Positions 1 through 13,586 of a stretch of DNA of 64,000 nucleotides are shown piece by piece; the stretch's first letter is position 1, and each line of letters begins with the position of its first letter. Below the pieces are notes generated by a model. It worked only from the letters and a program-made list of their open reading frames with translations, searched no databases and had not been told where the DNA came from. The position numbers and the translations under genes were made by a program. This DNA is from Coriaria nepalensis (taxonomy: Eukaryota > Streptophyta > Magnoliopsida > Cucurbitales > Coriariaceae), in assembly GCA_027186245.1 (NCBI GenBank), contig CP114499.1:1121001-1185000 (forward strand). Direction: 5' to 3'.

Positions 1-540
1 AAGGAATGCAAGAGCTCTTAAGCGTTTCGTGGTTGTGAAGAGAAGTAAGCCGTCTAGTTTTCCCTAATAACTCTTTAAAACATGGATATGAAACTAGGTG
101 TCAACTCGGCCTGATTACACCAATTCATGAAGATCACAAGTAGCACGTCTAAAATAGGGTCATTATGAGCTGAGGCGACTCCTTGTTCCAAAAACGGATG
201 AAGCTTAGTCTTAAGAGCATGAAACACTTTAGGAAGCTCGCTCAAATCTGAGGTGAGAATGGCCATATAAGACTTTTGTATTCATAGATGGTTGATACTT
301 GCATTGAACTTGAGGTCGTTCAAAACGAGCTATGTCTCCTCAACCATATCAAGAATATTGGCGTTTCGATGTCGGTCTATAAAACAAGACACCTATTCAA
401 AAGAGTGTGAAGAGCCACTATGGAAGAATTGATCAAAACCTCTATAGGGTTAGCTACGTTGGAATCATTGATCTGTTCAAGCTCCTTGGGATCCTCCTAT
501 ATAATGAAAAGTAATGGAAATAAAAGAGGCAGAAGGACTT
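1..540. other. Unassigned sequence at left edge
   Basis: I recognise no gene here. A 63-residue minus-strand ORF (75-266) is open, but I could not match it to any family. It may be part of a decayed transposon running off the window edge. The dispersed repeat described next begins at about 540-600. Confidence 0.4.
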
Positions 541-559
541 GTTTATAGATTGTCATGGT

Positions 560-2140
560 CATTAATCTCCCTCATATGAATTCGAATTTGAATTTTAATG
601 AAAACGATTAAGGGAGAATTCGCTAATACATGAAAAATATTTTACACATTTCAAGAGGTGATTATGCCACAGTTCGAATTAAATGCAAATCAATTACTTG
701 TAAACCGATCAATTTAAGTTAAATAGTAATTTTAACTCATTAACTGTTAAATTAATTTTAACCAGATATTAATAGACCCTGGTTGACCGAATACGATTTA
801 AATCGAATAAATTTGGATTAATTAAAAAGATGGTTACAACAAATGGGAGAAGTCACTTTGATTGATGACGTCCCACAAGAAAAACAAAATCATCGAACAC
901 TTGCATATGGATTACTCAAGATGCAGTCTTAACCGACATGAGAAAAGATAAAATTATTACCATCCATGAGAAGTTTCGGCCAAAATTAAAGGGCAATAGG
1001 AAGTTTCAGCCCAAACTCATGAACATTAAAGGAATTTCGGCCAAAATTGGTTCGAAACAGTCTTAAATTCTCACCCAAACAACTTTTTTGAAAAAGAAAC
1101 TATAAATTGATCGTTAGCACCTGATCCAAAAGTGGCCAAAAATCAAGGAGAGAGAGAGGGAGAAGTGGCCAAAATTCAAGAGAGATGGGGGAGTTTGTTT
1201 CAATGAATCGAGACCTTATGTCGACCTGATTCGATCGGAATTCAGTTAACCAACCATCCACCAAAGTAGGTGATAGGGCCCACGAAGAGGAGAAAGTGGC
1301 GCATGAAGGGAGAGTGATAGATCAACATCAAGATATTTACGACCATGCCATTAGATTGTTTACCTATAAATAGAAGCCTTTGATGAAGGAAAAAAAATTA
1401 TCCTTTCAATCATCAAAAAATCACCAACACACTAAAACACTTACCGATAAAAAATCGATCAACATTCATAATTTTCTCTATGCTCTAGCTATTTTATGAT
1501 AGTTATTGTTTTTCTCTGAGAAAGTATATCTTTGATTCCTTAAAATTTGTTTTTAGGAATGATGATTAGAATGCCAAATTCTCATTTGAGAAAAAATCTC
1601 AATCCGTCATTCACAAATAGGAAACCTTTTTCTCTTTTCATATTTCTTCCTTTAATTTATCGTATCATAGGAATAGGAATAGTGTAGAATTTATTTTATC
1701 TCGTAGTGCATAAATCGCCTTATTTCAATTTTATTAATGTGTTCTTGAATTTATTGTTATTTCAAATGATCTCGTTTAATTGATTATTTTGTTTATTTCA
1801 AGAATTTATCATTTCAAAGTTTTATTTTTGTAATCATTCTTCATTTGTTTTAAATTAATAGATTATATCCGTTCATCAAGAGATGCGTGGAAAAACAATT
1901 ATGACATAAATTAGTCTCAAATCTTTTGCCTATTTATCATAATAATTAGATTTAGTTTCCTTAGTAAAATAATAACATATTTATTACTTACATTAAAATT
2001 TTTAATTGATAATATAAAATCTACTCTAAATTTATGGCACGCTATTATTTATTACAGTCATTTATTTTATATATTTTCATTTACTAGTTAGATATTTGAA
2101 ATTATTCATTTCTCGAGACTGAAAGTTAATTATTGTGCAG
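560..2140 (+). repeat. Dispersed LTR-like repeat, copy 1
   Basis: Noncoding block sharing ordered blocks of sequence with a second plus-strand copy at about 22,540-23,930 and a minus-strand copy at about 3,380-4,330. Shared landmarks, in order: a GGATTACTCA block, GAGAAAAGATAAAAT, several TTTCGGCC/GAAATT motifs, CAATCATCCACCA or similar followed by GGG(A/C)CCACGAA, CACCAA(A/C)A runs, and a tail with AATCTTTT. A TATA box (TATAAATA, 1365-1372) sits inside this copy. The layout fits an old LTR (promoter, then leader), but I saw no coding region or primer-binding site attached, so LTR identity is inference. The limits are approximate. Confidence 0.55.
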
Positions 2141-3379
2141 CAATGAATTTTTCCAACGTCAACAAAGGCAAGAGGACTTGCGTCGCCAAGGCCGGAGGAT
2201 GTGAGGTAGCAAAGGCTGGAGAAGGTGCAGGATTGGTGTCCGATAGGTCGCTTGGAGCAGAGATGGAGAGGGGGAAAAACAGAGTTAAAGGTGGAGATGG
2301 GAAAGGGAGAAAGAGAAGGAGAAGGGAAGAAACTAGATTAGGGTTAGTAAATTGAAAAGAACGTTCAGATTAGATTAGAATAAATAAATGATTAAGATGG
2401 AGGTATAGTAATTCCCACCGCAAGTGGCTTATGGTAGGAATCTCAACCTATTATTGAAGGAATCCGACCCATTATTAATTATGTGTTATCTTCTTATTTG
2501 GTATCTCAGTTCATTAATATCAAAAGAGTTTTGATATATGATATACCTAAAATATATATATATATATATATAAAAGAGTCTTGACTCTTCACCTTTTTGG
2601 AACATAAAGAATTTTTTTAAAGAATTATAAATTATAAATACTAAGTATCATTTTAACATCCTCTCTTCATTACTATTGCTTAAATGAAATATAAATATAA
2701 TTTCATTTAGGTTTGGTAACAGAAAAACTAATAGTAATAAATTTTTAAAGGAGCTCTTCTACCTTATATCAATTTTATCATGTTCGCTGATTCACTCATT
2801 TATTAGAGTTCTTTTCTACCTATAAACTCACTTTGAACTTTGATCAACGAGTTTATGAGAAAAAACATATTATACAAATATTGATGTCGGAAAAATCTTA
2901 TACTAGAAATGGTAAAAAAAATTAATAAGAATTAAATGTTGGGATCGAGCAAATTTAACTTTTACTAATATATTGATAAAGATGTAAATAAATATATAAG
3001 TGATGCGGGTGTAGTAAAAAGTTAAAGTAATTTTAATATTATAAAATAAAATAAAATAAATATAAGGTAATAAAATTAATTCGACTCTTAATTTGATTAT
3101 ATAATTAAAATTAATTTAAGTCTTTTTTTTTATGTATTTTTATTAATAAGCATATTGAAATAAAATGATAATAAATGAAAGCGAAATTGAAAGTTGAAAG
3201 ATAAAAATAAAAATAAATAAATAACACTATAATAAAATAATTGAATTAAAAGTAATATATTTAATATATGAGAAAAAATTAACTTTAAATTAACTCTACT
3301 TTTATAAAAATAATAAATGAAAAGTTAAATGAATAAAGAAGAGACGAATGTGTCCAATCAATAATCGATAGATTGATAT
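2141..3379. other. AT-rich intergenic sequence
   Basis: No credible gene. It contains a purine-rich stretch with a 70-residue ORF (2143-2355) of biased composition that looks like chance, and a short (TA)n tract near 2551-2571. The remainder is AT-rich with no structure I can support. Confidence 0.5.
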
Positions 3380-4330
3380 TATCACTCATATGAGAACCAA
3401 GTGCTCTAATTACTGAGTTTGAAGAACGGAGTTAAGGGAAAACATAATTTTCGGATGAATTGAAAAAGATAAGTATATTTTCGAACTTGAAAAGATAATT
3501 TCGTCTGAGCATAAAGGCGATTTATAAGTATTAATCGGTTTTGGTGATTGTGAGTGATATTTTTTACCTTCACCTTTTTTTTTTTATTTACAGGCAAAAT
3601 TTGTGATGGTAAATCGATAAATAATTCGATCAACTAATCCATTTTCTTGATTATAGCGCCACTATCCCACTTTATGGGTCCCACTATCTTTCTTGATAGA
3701 TGGTTGAAATTCAAGATTTCCAATTCAGTCGATATAAGATATAAGTTCATCCAAACAACTTTCCCCCACTTGCCTTCATTTTGGATGAAACCCCCTCCCC
3801 CCTCTCCCCTCTCCCTCCTTCATTTTTAGCAGGACTCCAAAAATGGTTAAGATGTGGTCGATTTCCCACTGCTTTTTGGAGAAAAGGTGATTTGGGTGAG
3901 ATAGTTCCATAAATTGAAAGATTTCTACCGAATCTCTCTCTGATTCTCCCATTTCGGTCGAAATTCATCTTTCTTTATTAACTTTGGCTAAAATCATATT
4001 TGATGGGAATGATTTTTACATTTTCTTTGAACGGTCAAGATCGCGCCCTGTATTATCCACATACAGGCGATCTACGATCATTTTTGTGCTATGTCATTAA
4101 TCCAAGTGAATCCTTCACTTTTTTGAATATTTTATTTTTAACCGAATTTTCTTACTTGAAAAATGCATTTTATCAATTTGGATTAATTAATACTCGGTTT
4201 AAACTAATTTAACCGTTAATCAGCCGTATTAACTGTTAGACTTTAATTAATTTGCTTAAATGTAACCGATTCTCATCAAATTTGAAATATTATTCACGTG
4301 TTTGAAATTTTTTGTATCAACACTAATTGA
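3380..4330 (-). repeat. Dispersed LTR-like repeat, copy 3 (inverted)
   Basis: The reverse complement of this stretch follows copies 1 and 2 of the dispersed family: the GAGTATTAATTAATCC-type AT-rich start, GAATTTCGACCGAAAT, a GGGGGAAAGTTGTTTG block matching GGGGGAGTTTGTTTC of copy 1, GGGACCCATAAAG, then TACCATCACAAATTTTGC and AAATTATCTTTTCAAGT, which match copy 2 closely. ORFs in both strands here are chance readings of this repeat. It lies inverted relative to copy 1, about 1.3 kb away. Confidence 0.55.
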
Positions 4331-5960
4331 CTTAGATTTATTTGAAATTTTAAATTAATCAGTCACATATCTAACGTAAACAATAGATTATTGTATATTT
4401 CTTAATTCTTTATTTTATTCCATCTTTTATTATGATATAAATAAATTATTTTAAGTACCAACCTTTAAAGTAACCTTACACATCACCTTCTCCCTTAAAG
4501 ATTTTTCTATTAAATGTAAGATTGTTATAAAACTAAATTAATACATGTCTTTGTACTATAAATAATAAATTGCTGGAGAGTAAAGTGAAATAATAATAGG
4601 CTTTAAAATTTAAAGAGTTGATGTTAAATCTCTGAAAGGTGGATAATTAATCGGATATTAATAGTTTTAATATTTTAAATAAGTTGAATAGTTTTAGAAA
4701 TAAAATAATAATAATAATAATAATATAAATCTAAAGAAAATTATTAGATATTTTATTTTATTTTTGTATATAAAAAAAAATTAATAATAATTTTTTCAAT
4801 TATAAAAAATAGTTAATCATTCAAATTTAATATTAAATCTTAATAATTAAATTTATTTATAACTTAAAAAATATGAAAGATCACTTATAATTCTTAAAGT
4901 ATTTAAAATTCATTCATAACATTACTAAAAAATCCTCATTTCCGTACTTCAAAAGTCAAACCAGTGGATTAGATTCGACATTCAAAGGCCAAATATGCTG
5001 CTTTTTCTTCCTTGTCGCTTTGTGGCTGAATAATAATGTAATTAAATTAATTGTTTAATTTAACGTTAATAATGCTCATGTAATAATAATAATATTTTTA
5101 TTATTATTAATTACATTGAACATCCACGTCACTTCAACTTTCTATACTTTGTGTCAAAATCAGGACGAAACTCTAAATTTTTATTACATCATTAAATTTG
5201 GTCAAAAATATGTATGTATTATGTATGTGTATCGCCGCTGGACCCGACGTACTCACCCACGTGGTCTGTCTCTAATTTACTATAGATACTAAGATTGTAC
5301 GTAGAGTACAGAGTAGTTTATATGGTTTGTGATTTGAGTGAGTGTCATCGAATTTGTTGGAAAGATAAATTGATTAAATTCAGGGGTAATAATTTATTAT
5401 TTTTTAAATTAGTTAAGTGAGTAAATATAAATTTTTGTATAAAGAACCGGATCTGAATCGATTCAAGTTCTTTGTATAAAGAAACTTATTAAAATTGATT
5501 TAAGTTCTTTTCAAAGAAATCTTATTTTGATTCAATTTTCATTCTTTGCGCCGATTGACTTATATCGATTCTAACCGAGTTCTTTACACAAAAAAGACTT
5601 ATATAAATTTGATTTGATTATTATTATTATTTTTTAACCGATTTCTTGGGAAGGTGCATATTATTTGAATCAATTTTGATGAAGAAACTGTATCATGTCA
5701 ATTGGTTTTTTGCTTGGATTGTTTCTATCGGTTGAATAGTATGAGCTCAAGTTTGATGAGTTCTGAAAAAGTTGGGCTCGAGTTTAAACTCGTGTAGTGT
5801 TATACTCGAGCTGCCACTTATATTTCACAAAGTTTGTATTTGAGTATCTAAGAGGTCTAAAGATTCGTCGTGCAAAAGTTAAAGAAGCAACTGAGCGTTG
5901 ACCAAAACAACATAAGAAACTCAGATCACTACTTGTATTTTAATTTGCCAGGATTTCTAC
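4331..5960. other. AT-rich intergenic region upstream of the P450 gene
   Basis: No gene seen. It contains AAT/TTA simple repeats (about 4705-4722 and 5081-5112, the latter able to fold on itself) and a G-box-like CCACGTGG near 5258. Repeated AAGAACC/TTCTTTGTATAAAGAA blocks between about 5435 and 5600 look like decayed short repeats. Confidence 0.4.
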
Positions 5961-5970
5961 ACACAGCCTC

Positions 5971-5987
5971 GTATATATATATATATG
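5971..5987 (+). promoter_or_regulatory. TATA region of the CYP71-type gene
   Basis: An alternating TA run lies about 75-90 bp before the ATG at 6062, the spacing expected for a plant TATA box plus a short leader. It may simply be a (TA)n repeat that serves as a TATA element. Confidence 0.45.
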
Positions 5988-6061
5988 ATCAATTCTACTT
6001 GAATTGCATGCATGTTCATTCAGAAGAATAAGGAAACAAAAGAAAATAGTGACCAAGAAAA

Positions 6062-7800
6062 ATGTCAGCTAACTTGCTGCCAATTTCACAGAAAATTCTA
6101 ACCTCCTTTTTATCATATCCCTATGCCTTCACCATCTCAACCACAATCTTCCTCCTCCTCCTACATCGTGTCCTCCTCCTCAAAAGGCGGCAGCAACCTC
6201 CTTCCTCTGGTGCAAAAAACCATCCACCGACTCTCCCAAAACTACCCATCTTCGGAAACCTCTTCGACTTGGGCTCCCACCCACACACAACCCTCAAAAA
6301 CTTAGCCCAAATCCATGGCCCAATCATGCTCCTACACTTCGGCAATGTACCAGTCCTTGTTGTCTCCTCCCCCGATTCCGCATCCGAAATCATGAAAACC
6401 CAGGACATCATATTTGCAAATCGCCCCTGTTTAAACATCTGGAAGAAACTACTCTATGACCACAAAGACATAGCTGGCGCACCTTATGGGGAATATTGGA
6501 GACAAATGAAGAGTGTTTGTATTCTTCATCTCCTAAGCAACAAAATGGTTAAGTCGTTTCGGGCGATTAGAGAAGAGGAAACAAACTTAATGGTTCAGAA
6601 GATCATTAACAAATCTTCTTCTCCTTCTAAAGAAGAAGTCGTAATCAATTTGAGTGAAGTTTTTGCTAAGTTGACAAATGATGTGATTTGCAGGGTAGCG
6701 TTAGGGAAGAAGTATGGAGGTGAAGAAGAAGGGAAGACATTTAAGAGGTTATTATCGGAGTATATGGAATTGCTGGGTATTTTTGATATAGGGGATTATA
6801 TTCCATGGCTTGGTTGGGTGAATTATGTGAGTGGCTTGAACGCTAGGGCGGACAGGGTTGCTAAAGAGTTTGATGGGTATTTAGATAAAGTTGTGAAAGA
6901 ACATGCTGATAGGAAAAAGGAAGATCATGATGATGATGGTCATAAGGATTTTGTGGACGTTTTGCTTGAAGTTCAGAAAGAGAGGTCAACTGGGTTTTCT
7001 CTTGACAGTGTTAGTATCAAGGCTCAGATTTTTGTAAGAATTCTTGATCTGTTTCCTTTCACTACTTTTATGAAACCTTAGTTTTGAAGTTTCTCAAATC
7101 ATGTCCTCTCTCTCCTGCAGCATGTTATTAATATGACAGGAAATATCAAGATCCTATTAAAGCATTAATATGTGTTTCTTTTCAGGATATGTTTGCTGCA
7201 GGTACTGATACTACATCAACTTTAATTGAATGGGCAATGACAGAACTATTAAGAAACCCCATGGTCATGAAAAAACTACAAAACGAAGTGAAGCAAGTGA
7301 CTGGCTCCAAAGCAGAAGTCACAGAAGATAAACTAAACCAAATGCCTTACTTAAAAGCTGTAATTAAAGAAACTCTACGCTTACATCCTCCGCTTCCGCT
7401 TCTTATCCCTAGAAAATCAACCCGAAACATCACCGTAAAAGGTTATGAAGTTCACGCTGGAACATTGGTGTTCATCAATGCTTCTGCAATTGGAAGAGAT
7501 TCATCCATATGGGACAAGCCGAATGAGTTTAACCCGGAAAGGTTTCTCAACAGCTCGATAGATTTCAAAGGCCATGATTTTGAATTGATCCCATTTGGAG
7601 CTGGGAGGAGAGCTTGCCCTGGAGTTTTATTTGCTAGTCTTATTAACGAGCTTGCTTTGGCTAATCTTGTCAGTCATTTTGATTGGGGTTTGCCTGGTGG
7701 AGCAAGGGGTGAAGATATGGACATGAATGAGTCCGTGGGGTTGACTATAAAGAAGAAAGTTCCTCTCCTCGCTGTTGGTACTCCTTGTCCTTCAATGTAG
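6062..7800 (+). CDS. CYP71: Cytochrome P450, CYP71 family (CYP71A-like)
   Basis: Membrane-anchored haem monooxygenase of the A-type (CYP71 clan) P450s, which act in plant specialised metabolism at the endoplasmic reticulum. There are two exons, 6062-7033 and 7186-7800. The 152-bp GT-AG intron (phase 0) lies just before the I-helix, where CYP71 genes normally have it. The joined protein is 528 residues, a normal length. Visible motifs: an N-terminal hydrophobic anchor and a proline-rich hinge (PPTLPKLP); the oxygen-binding I-helix AAGTDTT (328-334); the ExxR motif ETLR (386-389); PERF (441-444); and the haem loop FGAGRRACPG (461-470) with Cys468 as the axial ligand. GEYWRQMKSVC and LLSNKMV in the C-helix region are typical of CYP71A-type enzymes. 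No frameshift or stop was found. The substrate cannot be predicted. The nearest P450, at 27-29.5 kb, belongs to another family and is broken. Confidence 0.93.
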
Positions 7801-8199
7801 GTTGTCTTACATGATCAGATTTTACGTGTATTATCTTGATTGTTATAAAACATTCCAATTGAACTGTCATTCAAGATTTTGAGAAAATTGGAATTATAGT
7901 TCCTTGCATATTTTAATTCAAAGAGAGTTCAAACACTTTTCAAGAATCCTAGTTCTTCTAGAACTAGAATTTCAGTCTATTTAGGACATTGTACTTTAAA
8001 TAAATTGGGCCTTGATGAGTAAGAGAGTATTCCTTTAAGTTTTAAGTAGACGATTAAACTGACTCAACAATTAGGCTCTATAAATAACAATCTCCCAGTT
8101 AGAGATTGATCCACCGACAAGCATGCAACACATGTCTAAGTTCATAAGTGATTCTCTAATTGCAATGGTAATCTCTTCTCATCCTCAACTAAGGAGTCT
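7801..8199. other. P450 3' flank
   Basis: Probable 3' untranslated and intergenic sequence after the P450 stop codon. No gene or clear repeat seen. Confidence 0.4.
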
Positions 8200-10000
8200 C
8201 ACTAAAGTTGCACACTACTTTAATTTCTCTGTCGTCGCTAGTTTTGTCAACATATCAGCTGGATTTCGACTTACATGGATATTCTAAAGTGTCAATGTCT
8301 CACGTCCAAACCGACAGTATGAAATTATAACATATATCTACATTCTTGGTCTTAGAATGAAACATCGGATTATCCACAAGCTAAATAGTACTCTAAGTGT
8401 CATAAGACAAAGTACCCTTCTCATGCCTCTAACCCATCTCCTCCAAGTCTAGCATTATATCTCTTGGTGCCATCATTCTCATCTTTCACCCTGTATACCT
8501 ATTTTGTTTTCCTTCTTTCCTTCGGGTAATTTAGTCAGCTGCCATATATAGTTGATCATGAAGGAGTCTATCTCATCACTCATATTAAGCTCCCTACTTG
8601 GATGAATCATCAACCTGAATAGCTTCCTCATAACTTTTAGGTTCCACCATCAGTTAATAGAATGTAATTAAAAAATGGTGAATAGCGTTGTGATGCCTTG
8701 ATAATCCCATTCGATCTCTTTATTACAGTTATTAGAGTTTGAGGCTCTTCTTATGGGGGAAACATTTTTTGTTCTTCCCAAGCATTAGTATGTATATCAC
8801 ATATTCAAGTCGACAAGTTTTGTCACGTATTCTTGAGAACCTACAGCTTCATTTTCTATACCCAATCAGGTCTTGTAAGTCACATGTTCTTTAAAGATAA
8901 ATTCCAACATTTAATGATCTTCTTATTTGGATTATCCTAGAACCAATAACCAAACAGAGCATCATAGCCAATATAATACTTCAAAGATTTTTTGAGCTTG
9001 GTTCTAGCTGCATAATCAATGTAACATATAGATACACAATTAAAAAAACCCCCGAGAATGTATGATTACCTCTTTTCCAATCCACAACTTTTCTAGTATT
9101 TTGCACTCCAGAGGAACGTGGGTAGGGGTAGGCAAAGATGGGATTGAGATCGATAAAGGTGGTATCCATCCCGATCTCAAATGTCCCAGTACTGAAACTA
9201 GGATTGAAACCGTCGGTCCCGGCTTGGTATTGATACCATTGGGACTAGGATGGTACTATAGTATGCAAAAAATAGTTTTTTTTTCTTCTGTTAAGTCAAG
9301 CTACTAGTAGGAAGGAGAAGGACCGGGACTATAATAAGAAAATGTTTATCGCAGTCTTGATCCCAATCTTCCATACCGAGATTGGTAGCGGGTCCAAAAT
9401 CGGGACTCATGTTAGGATCATGAATGTTATCCCCCTATAATTGTGGGTTAACAATGAATTAACTACATCAGCCCAAAATATTTTAGGCAGCCCCACTTGA
9501 AATCTCATATACCTAATAAGCTCATAGACTGTATATTCAGATGCTCAAGCCCATCATTTTGTTACAATATACTAGGAACGATCCTCTCTAATTTTATACC
9601 ATAGCCATCTAGTTTTTAAATGTAGCATAATTATCAGATTTATTATTCAAAAAATAAACTCATACCTTCCTGCCCTAATCATCAAAGAAAGTAACATAAT
9701 ACTATGAGCCTCCAAGAGATGCAATAAGGGAAAGACCCCATATATCAGTATGGATAAGCTCTAACTTCTCTTTCTTCAAGTTCCTTCCCTCTGTTAAGAA
9801 ACTCATCCATTTCTACTCCTTATCCCCATAACATAACTTGCACATCGATCAAATTTAAGGTATTGTGCTTTCTAAGTGTACTTGTTCCTCTATTCTTCCT
9901 TACCAAGGTAAGTTCTAGTCGTCCATGCCAGAAATGAGAACTTTCACCAGAATCAACAACCGTAATTAGTGATTCATTAACTATCTATCATATAAGTATA
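8200..10000 (-). mobile_element. Decayed Ty1/copia retrotransposon fragment
   Basis: Reading the minus strand in shifting frames gives copia-type pieces. From about 9,990 down to 9,650 there is an integrase start resembling KLELIHTDIWG then SLIASLGGS and YYVTFFDD. At about 9,560-9,450 there is the integrase C-terminal run RFQVGLPKIFWADVVNS. Near 8,240 there is an ADMLTKLA-like end of RNase H. The pieces lie in element order (integrase right, RNase H left), so it was one element. It is riddled with stops and frameshifts and is non-functional. A GGGAC-rich block at about 9,118-9,440 interrupts the integrase region and looks like a later insertion. Confidence 0.65.
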
Positions 10001-13000
10001 CATGTCTTGCTTTCCTGGGACATCACTATTGTAGCATTGCTCCCTTTGAAATCTTTCATTTACCCGCAATGAAATTAACAATCTAGTCTTCATTAACAAG
10101 TTGACCAACTTAAATCAGATTTCACATCAACTTTGTAACATGCTGAACTTTCGTTAGTATTAATGTGGATCTGTTCAATAATTTAGTGCGCACTTCTTCT
10201 CTATACAAACAATATCCATGACTTCACCATATACCAAATATTAGATTAAAAGTTTTGTAATAAACATAATTATAATTTGAATATATCACAGTATGTATTG
10301 AATGCGAATTAATTATATAGCATTAAGTTTGAATACACTTAAAATTTATACATATAGTATATACTATATTGATCAGGTACAGATTTAGTGGATGAACAAA
10401 GTCATCATCCATCAATTGAGCGTCAATCACACATTCACTTAACCTATCATTTAAAATCTTCATACTGGTAGTTAGAGTTGATTCAGACGGGGCATCTTTA
10501 AACATCCCTAATTATAAAGATGCACCATCCAAAATTTGAGTTCAAACGTATAAAATTAACCACTCAATCTTCTCACCAAAACTCATCCTTTTTTTTTTCT
10601 TTCTTGCGGAAACTCGGTGCTTACTCTCTTTTCTTTTCTTTTCTTTTTGTTTTCGTTCTATGTATCAAATGAAATATGCGCCTTTAAATAAATCTACGCC
10701 ACTACCACTTTGAGGTGGACTTATGGCCCAACATAATAGAAAGGAAGATGATGCCGTAGCAATGAAAAAGAGAGAATGAAATTAGTAATAATAAAAGATA
10801 TGATCTTTATGGTGAATAGAAGAATTATAAGACCCAAAAATTTCAAGAATCCCTCTTGAATTCAGGGCATGGGGGCGGCACACACTACTCTTGTAACCCT
10901 CCGATTAACTCAAGTTCAGTCTGCAATAAAAAAATCTTAAAATACTATATAAGATTGATCCAAGTAAATAAATAAATTAAGCTTAGGCTTACTATTAAAA
11001 GCTAATTAATTAAGTGTATAGCATGATTAACACTTTTTCTCTAAAGCAACTCTTTTTGCTTAATCTCTCTTTGTGATTAGTTTTTTCTTTTTTAAGGGAT
11101 ATTTTTAGTATTTCTTTAATAATAAGCTTTTTGCTTTTTGCTTTTTTTTTATCCACTTTAATTAGTTCTTTTGAGATACTTTAATCTTAAATGTAAGTTA
11201 AGCTTTTAATGATATCTTTAATCTTCTTAATAACTTTGAGACATATTGATATCATGATTCAAAATATCATGAATTCGATGAACACCATGAAAAACAAAGC
11301 ACCAATTATTGAAATATTTCTAAACTCTTACGTAAGAGTATTAGTTTTGGATTTTGTTAGTGTTATTTATTAAGAAATAATATTTAATTTATGTTGAGAT
11401 TTTAAATATTTATTTTTTAAATTTAAATATTTATTATTATTTTCTCGAACAAATCTTAATTACTATTTTGCCCCTAGTAACAAGTGGGCATTATCTCTCC
11501 TTATTATTTGTTTAAAGAATGTTGTACTATTTTCTATCTCCTAAAAAGAAAATATTTTCCTTTAGAAAGAAATAATTATGCATTAACTTTTATGACATCT
11601 TTTCGATGATCCTTGTGAATATATAGAATCCATTATTAAGAATTTTATTTATGTAAATGCTTTATTATTAGAGCTTGCCTAACAATGAGGTGTTAAAAAT
11701 ATGTTAGGCAATAATTTTCTTAATCAAAGCTAATCGACTATAAGCTAATGTGGTCCTCTAAATGGATTCTATATTTTTATTAAAAATTTAAAATAATTAT
11801 TTCTTCTTTTAAAATATTTTGTAGAAAAAAAGCAAAATTTTTAATTATAAATCTATCAAGATTTTTTTTTCTAAGCGATGTGATATAATTTCAATATTTA
11901 TGAATTAATCATTCTAAATATCCAATAAATATTACAATATGCAAGAAATATTTTGCGAAATATAATTTAGATATATTTACATAATTTTGGATCAATTTCA
12001 ATATCATATTAAAATTTTAATTCAAATAATTATTTCCTTAAAAAAAAAAAACAATTATTAAAAACTCAGTATTTTTTTCTCCCTAACAATTTCTAGAATT
12101 TTTAACCAAAAGACTTCAAGAGAACACGCTTCGGTCCCACTCATAAAGGAAGTCTACTTACTTCATATTCCACTATCAAGACTTTTTTTTTCAAACATGT
12201 TTCCTTTTCCTTATCACCAAAATTTCATCTGCTCATCAAATTGTTAGGTCATGGGATGATGCGTAGTAATAACATCATCTTTTTACACGGACAATATTTG
12301 TTTCTTGTGTTATGTTATGCCTTTTTGGATATCAAATTGACAATGATTGGTATTTGAAACTATCTATAAATAACATCAATAAATCCAAACTTTATATTGA
12401 CAACCTATAAATAAAACATCAAAAAAAAACCTTAAATACTTAATTAAATATATAGGAAGTATAAAAGCATAAAAATGTAAATAAAATACGTGTGAAAATA
12501 ACAAAAGAGCAATGATTTTTTAATTACGGGTCGTTGAGTATCAATATTTAAGGGTACCACTCTTAGACACTATTTTATCGGTCCCGATATCGGAATGTAC
12601 TGTATCAAAATTATTGGTACCGATTATGCATTAAAAATCATCCGTTTTTATTGAATTTATGGGTCGAAAAAATGAATTTTTTGTTTCTTTTTTTCTCTTA
12701 ATGTTCTAAAATTAATTTATATCAAAATTTGGGCTAAGTGATTCAACCAAAGCATTACATATTATAAAATTCAAATTTAAACATCATAAAATAGTAATTT
12801 CATGTAAGTAGTCCCTCTAAATATAATAATATGCCTTAGTATTAGATTCGATCTTGATCTCGACACTTAATATTAGAACTATAATGGATATCAATATCAT
12901 ACTTTCACCATACATAATATAAATTTCGATAATGAATTTGAAATCCAAATACCTATTGAAACTGTGACTTTTTTATTCAAGAACGGACTTCATGCCTATT

Positions 13001-13586
13001 ATGTCTATGTATCGATCTAGGCCATCCGTCGTGCATCCAAGGGCAAAGATCACATCCACATAAGTATCTAGAATGGTTAATTTTTAGCCGAAATGAAAAT
13101 GCTTCCCATATGGACATATTCTCAACTCTTGGATACCAACACATAGGCATGATAAGCATGAAAGGTGGCAGACATGGAATCCGGACTCTCTTTGTTAACC
13201 CCACAAGTTGAACTTTACCGAGTGGGTGAAAATTAATAATCCGTAAGATTGAAGGAAAAGGTTGAGTCGAGATAAAGTGAATGTGACCATCGCAATCCCC
13301 ATTAATATATTTATATCAAAAACTAAAAAAAACTTTTTGGTCCAAAAACTGAAGTCTTTTTTCCCGCAAATGAAACTTCCTGGAAACCATCCCCTTGACC
13401 CGTTGGTTACACCCAAAATCAACTTTACTGTCAACCGCCATTTTTAGCCATTACTGCTGATTTCGCCGCCGTGAGGATGGTTACTCCGCCGCTTACTGAT
13501 TAGACTAATCTCATACCCACGTTGGCCACTAGCCTTCAATTCCTTCCTACCTTTTCTTTACACTACTTCACTATCTCCTCAAAAGG
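10001..13586. other. AT-rich intergenic region upstream of RGLG
   Basis: No gene recognised. Contents are AT-rich noncoding sequence, poly-pyrimidine stretches near 10,590-10,650, and a GGTCCCGATATCGG patch near 12,580 that resembles the GGGAC-rich insertion in the copia remnant to the left. The last 150 bp are probably the RGLG promoter and first noncoding exon. Confidence 0.4.

Noticed and set aside
2143..2355. 70-codon Lys/Arg/Gly-rich ORF
   Set aside because: Purine-rich, biased composition with no family signature; most likely a chance reading next to a repeat.
3647..4212. Several 60-73 codon ORFs on both strands
   Set aside because: They lie entirely inside the inverted copy of the dispersed repeat and are not shared as ORFs with the other copies.
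6121..6438. 105-codon ORF on the minus strand
   Set aside because: It is antisense to P450 exon 1, whose family motifs are unambiguous; the composition follows from the sense coding sequence.
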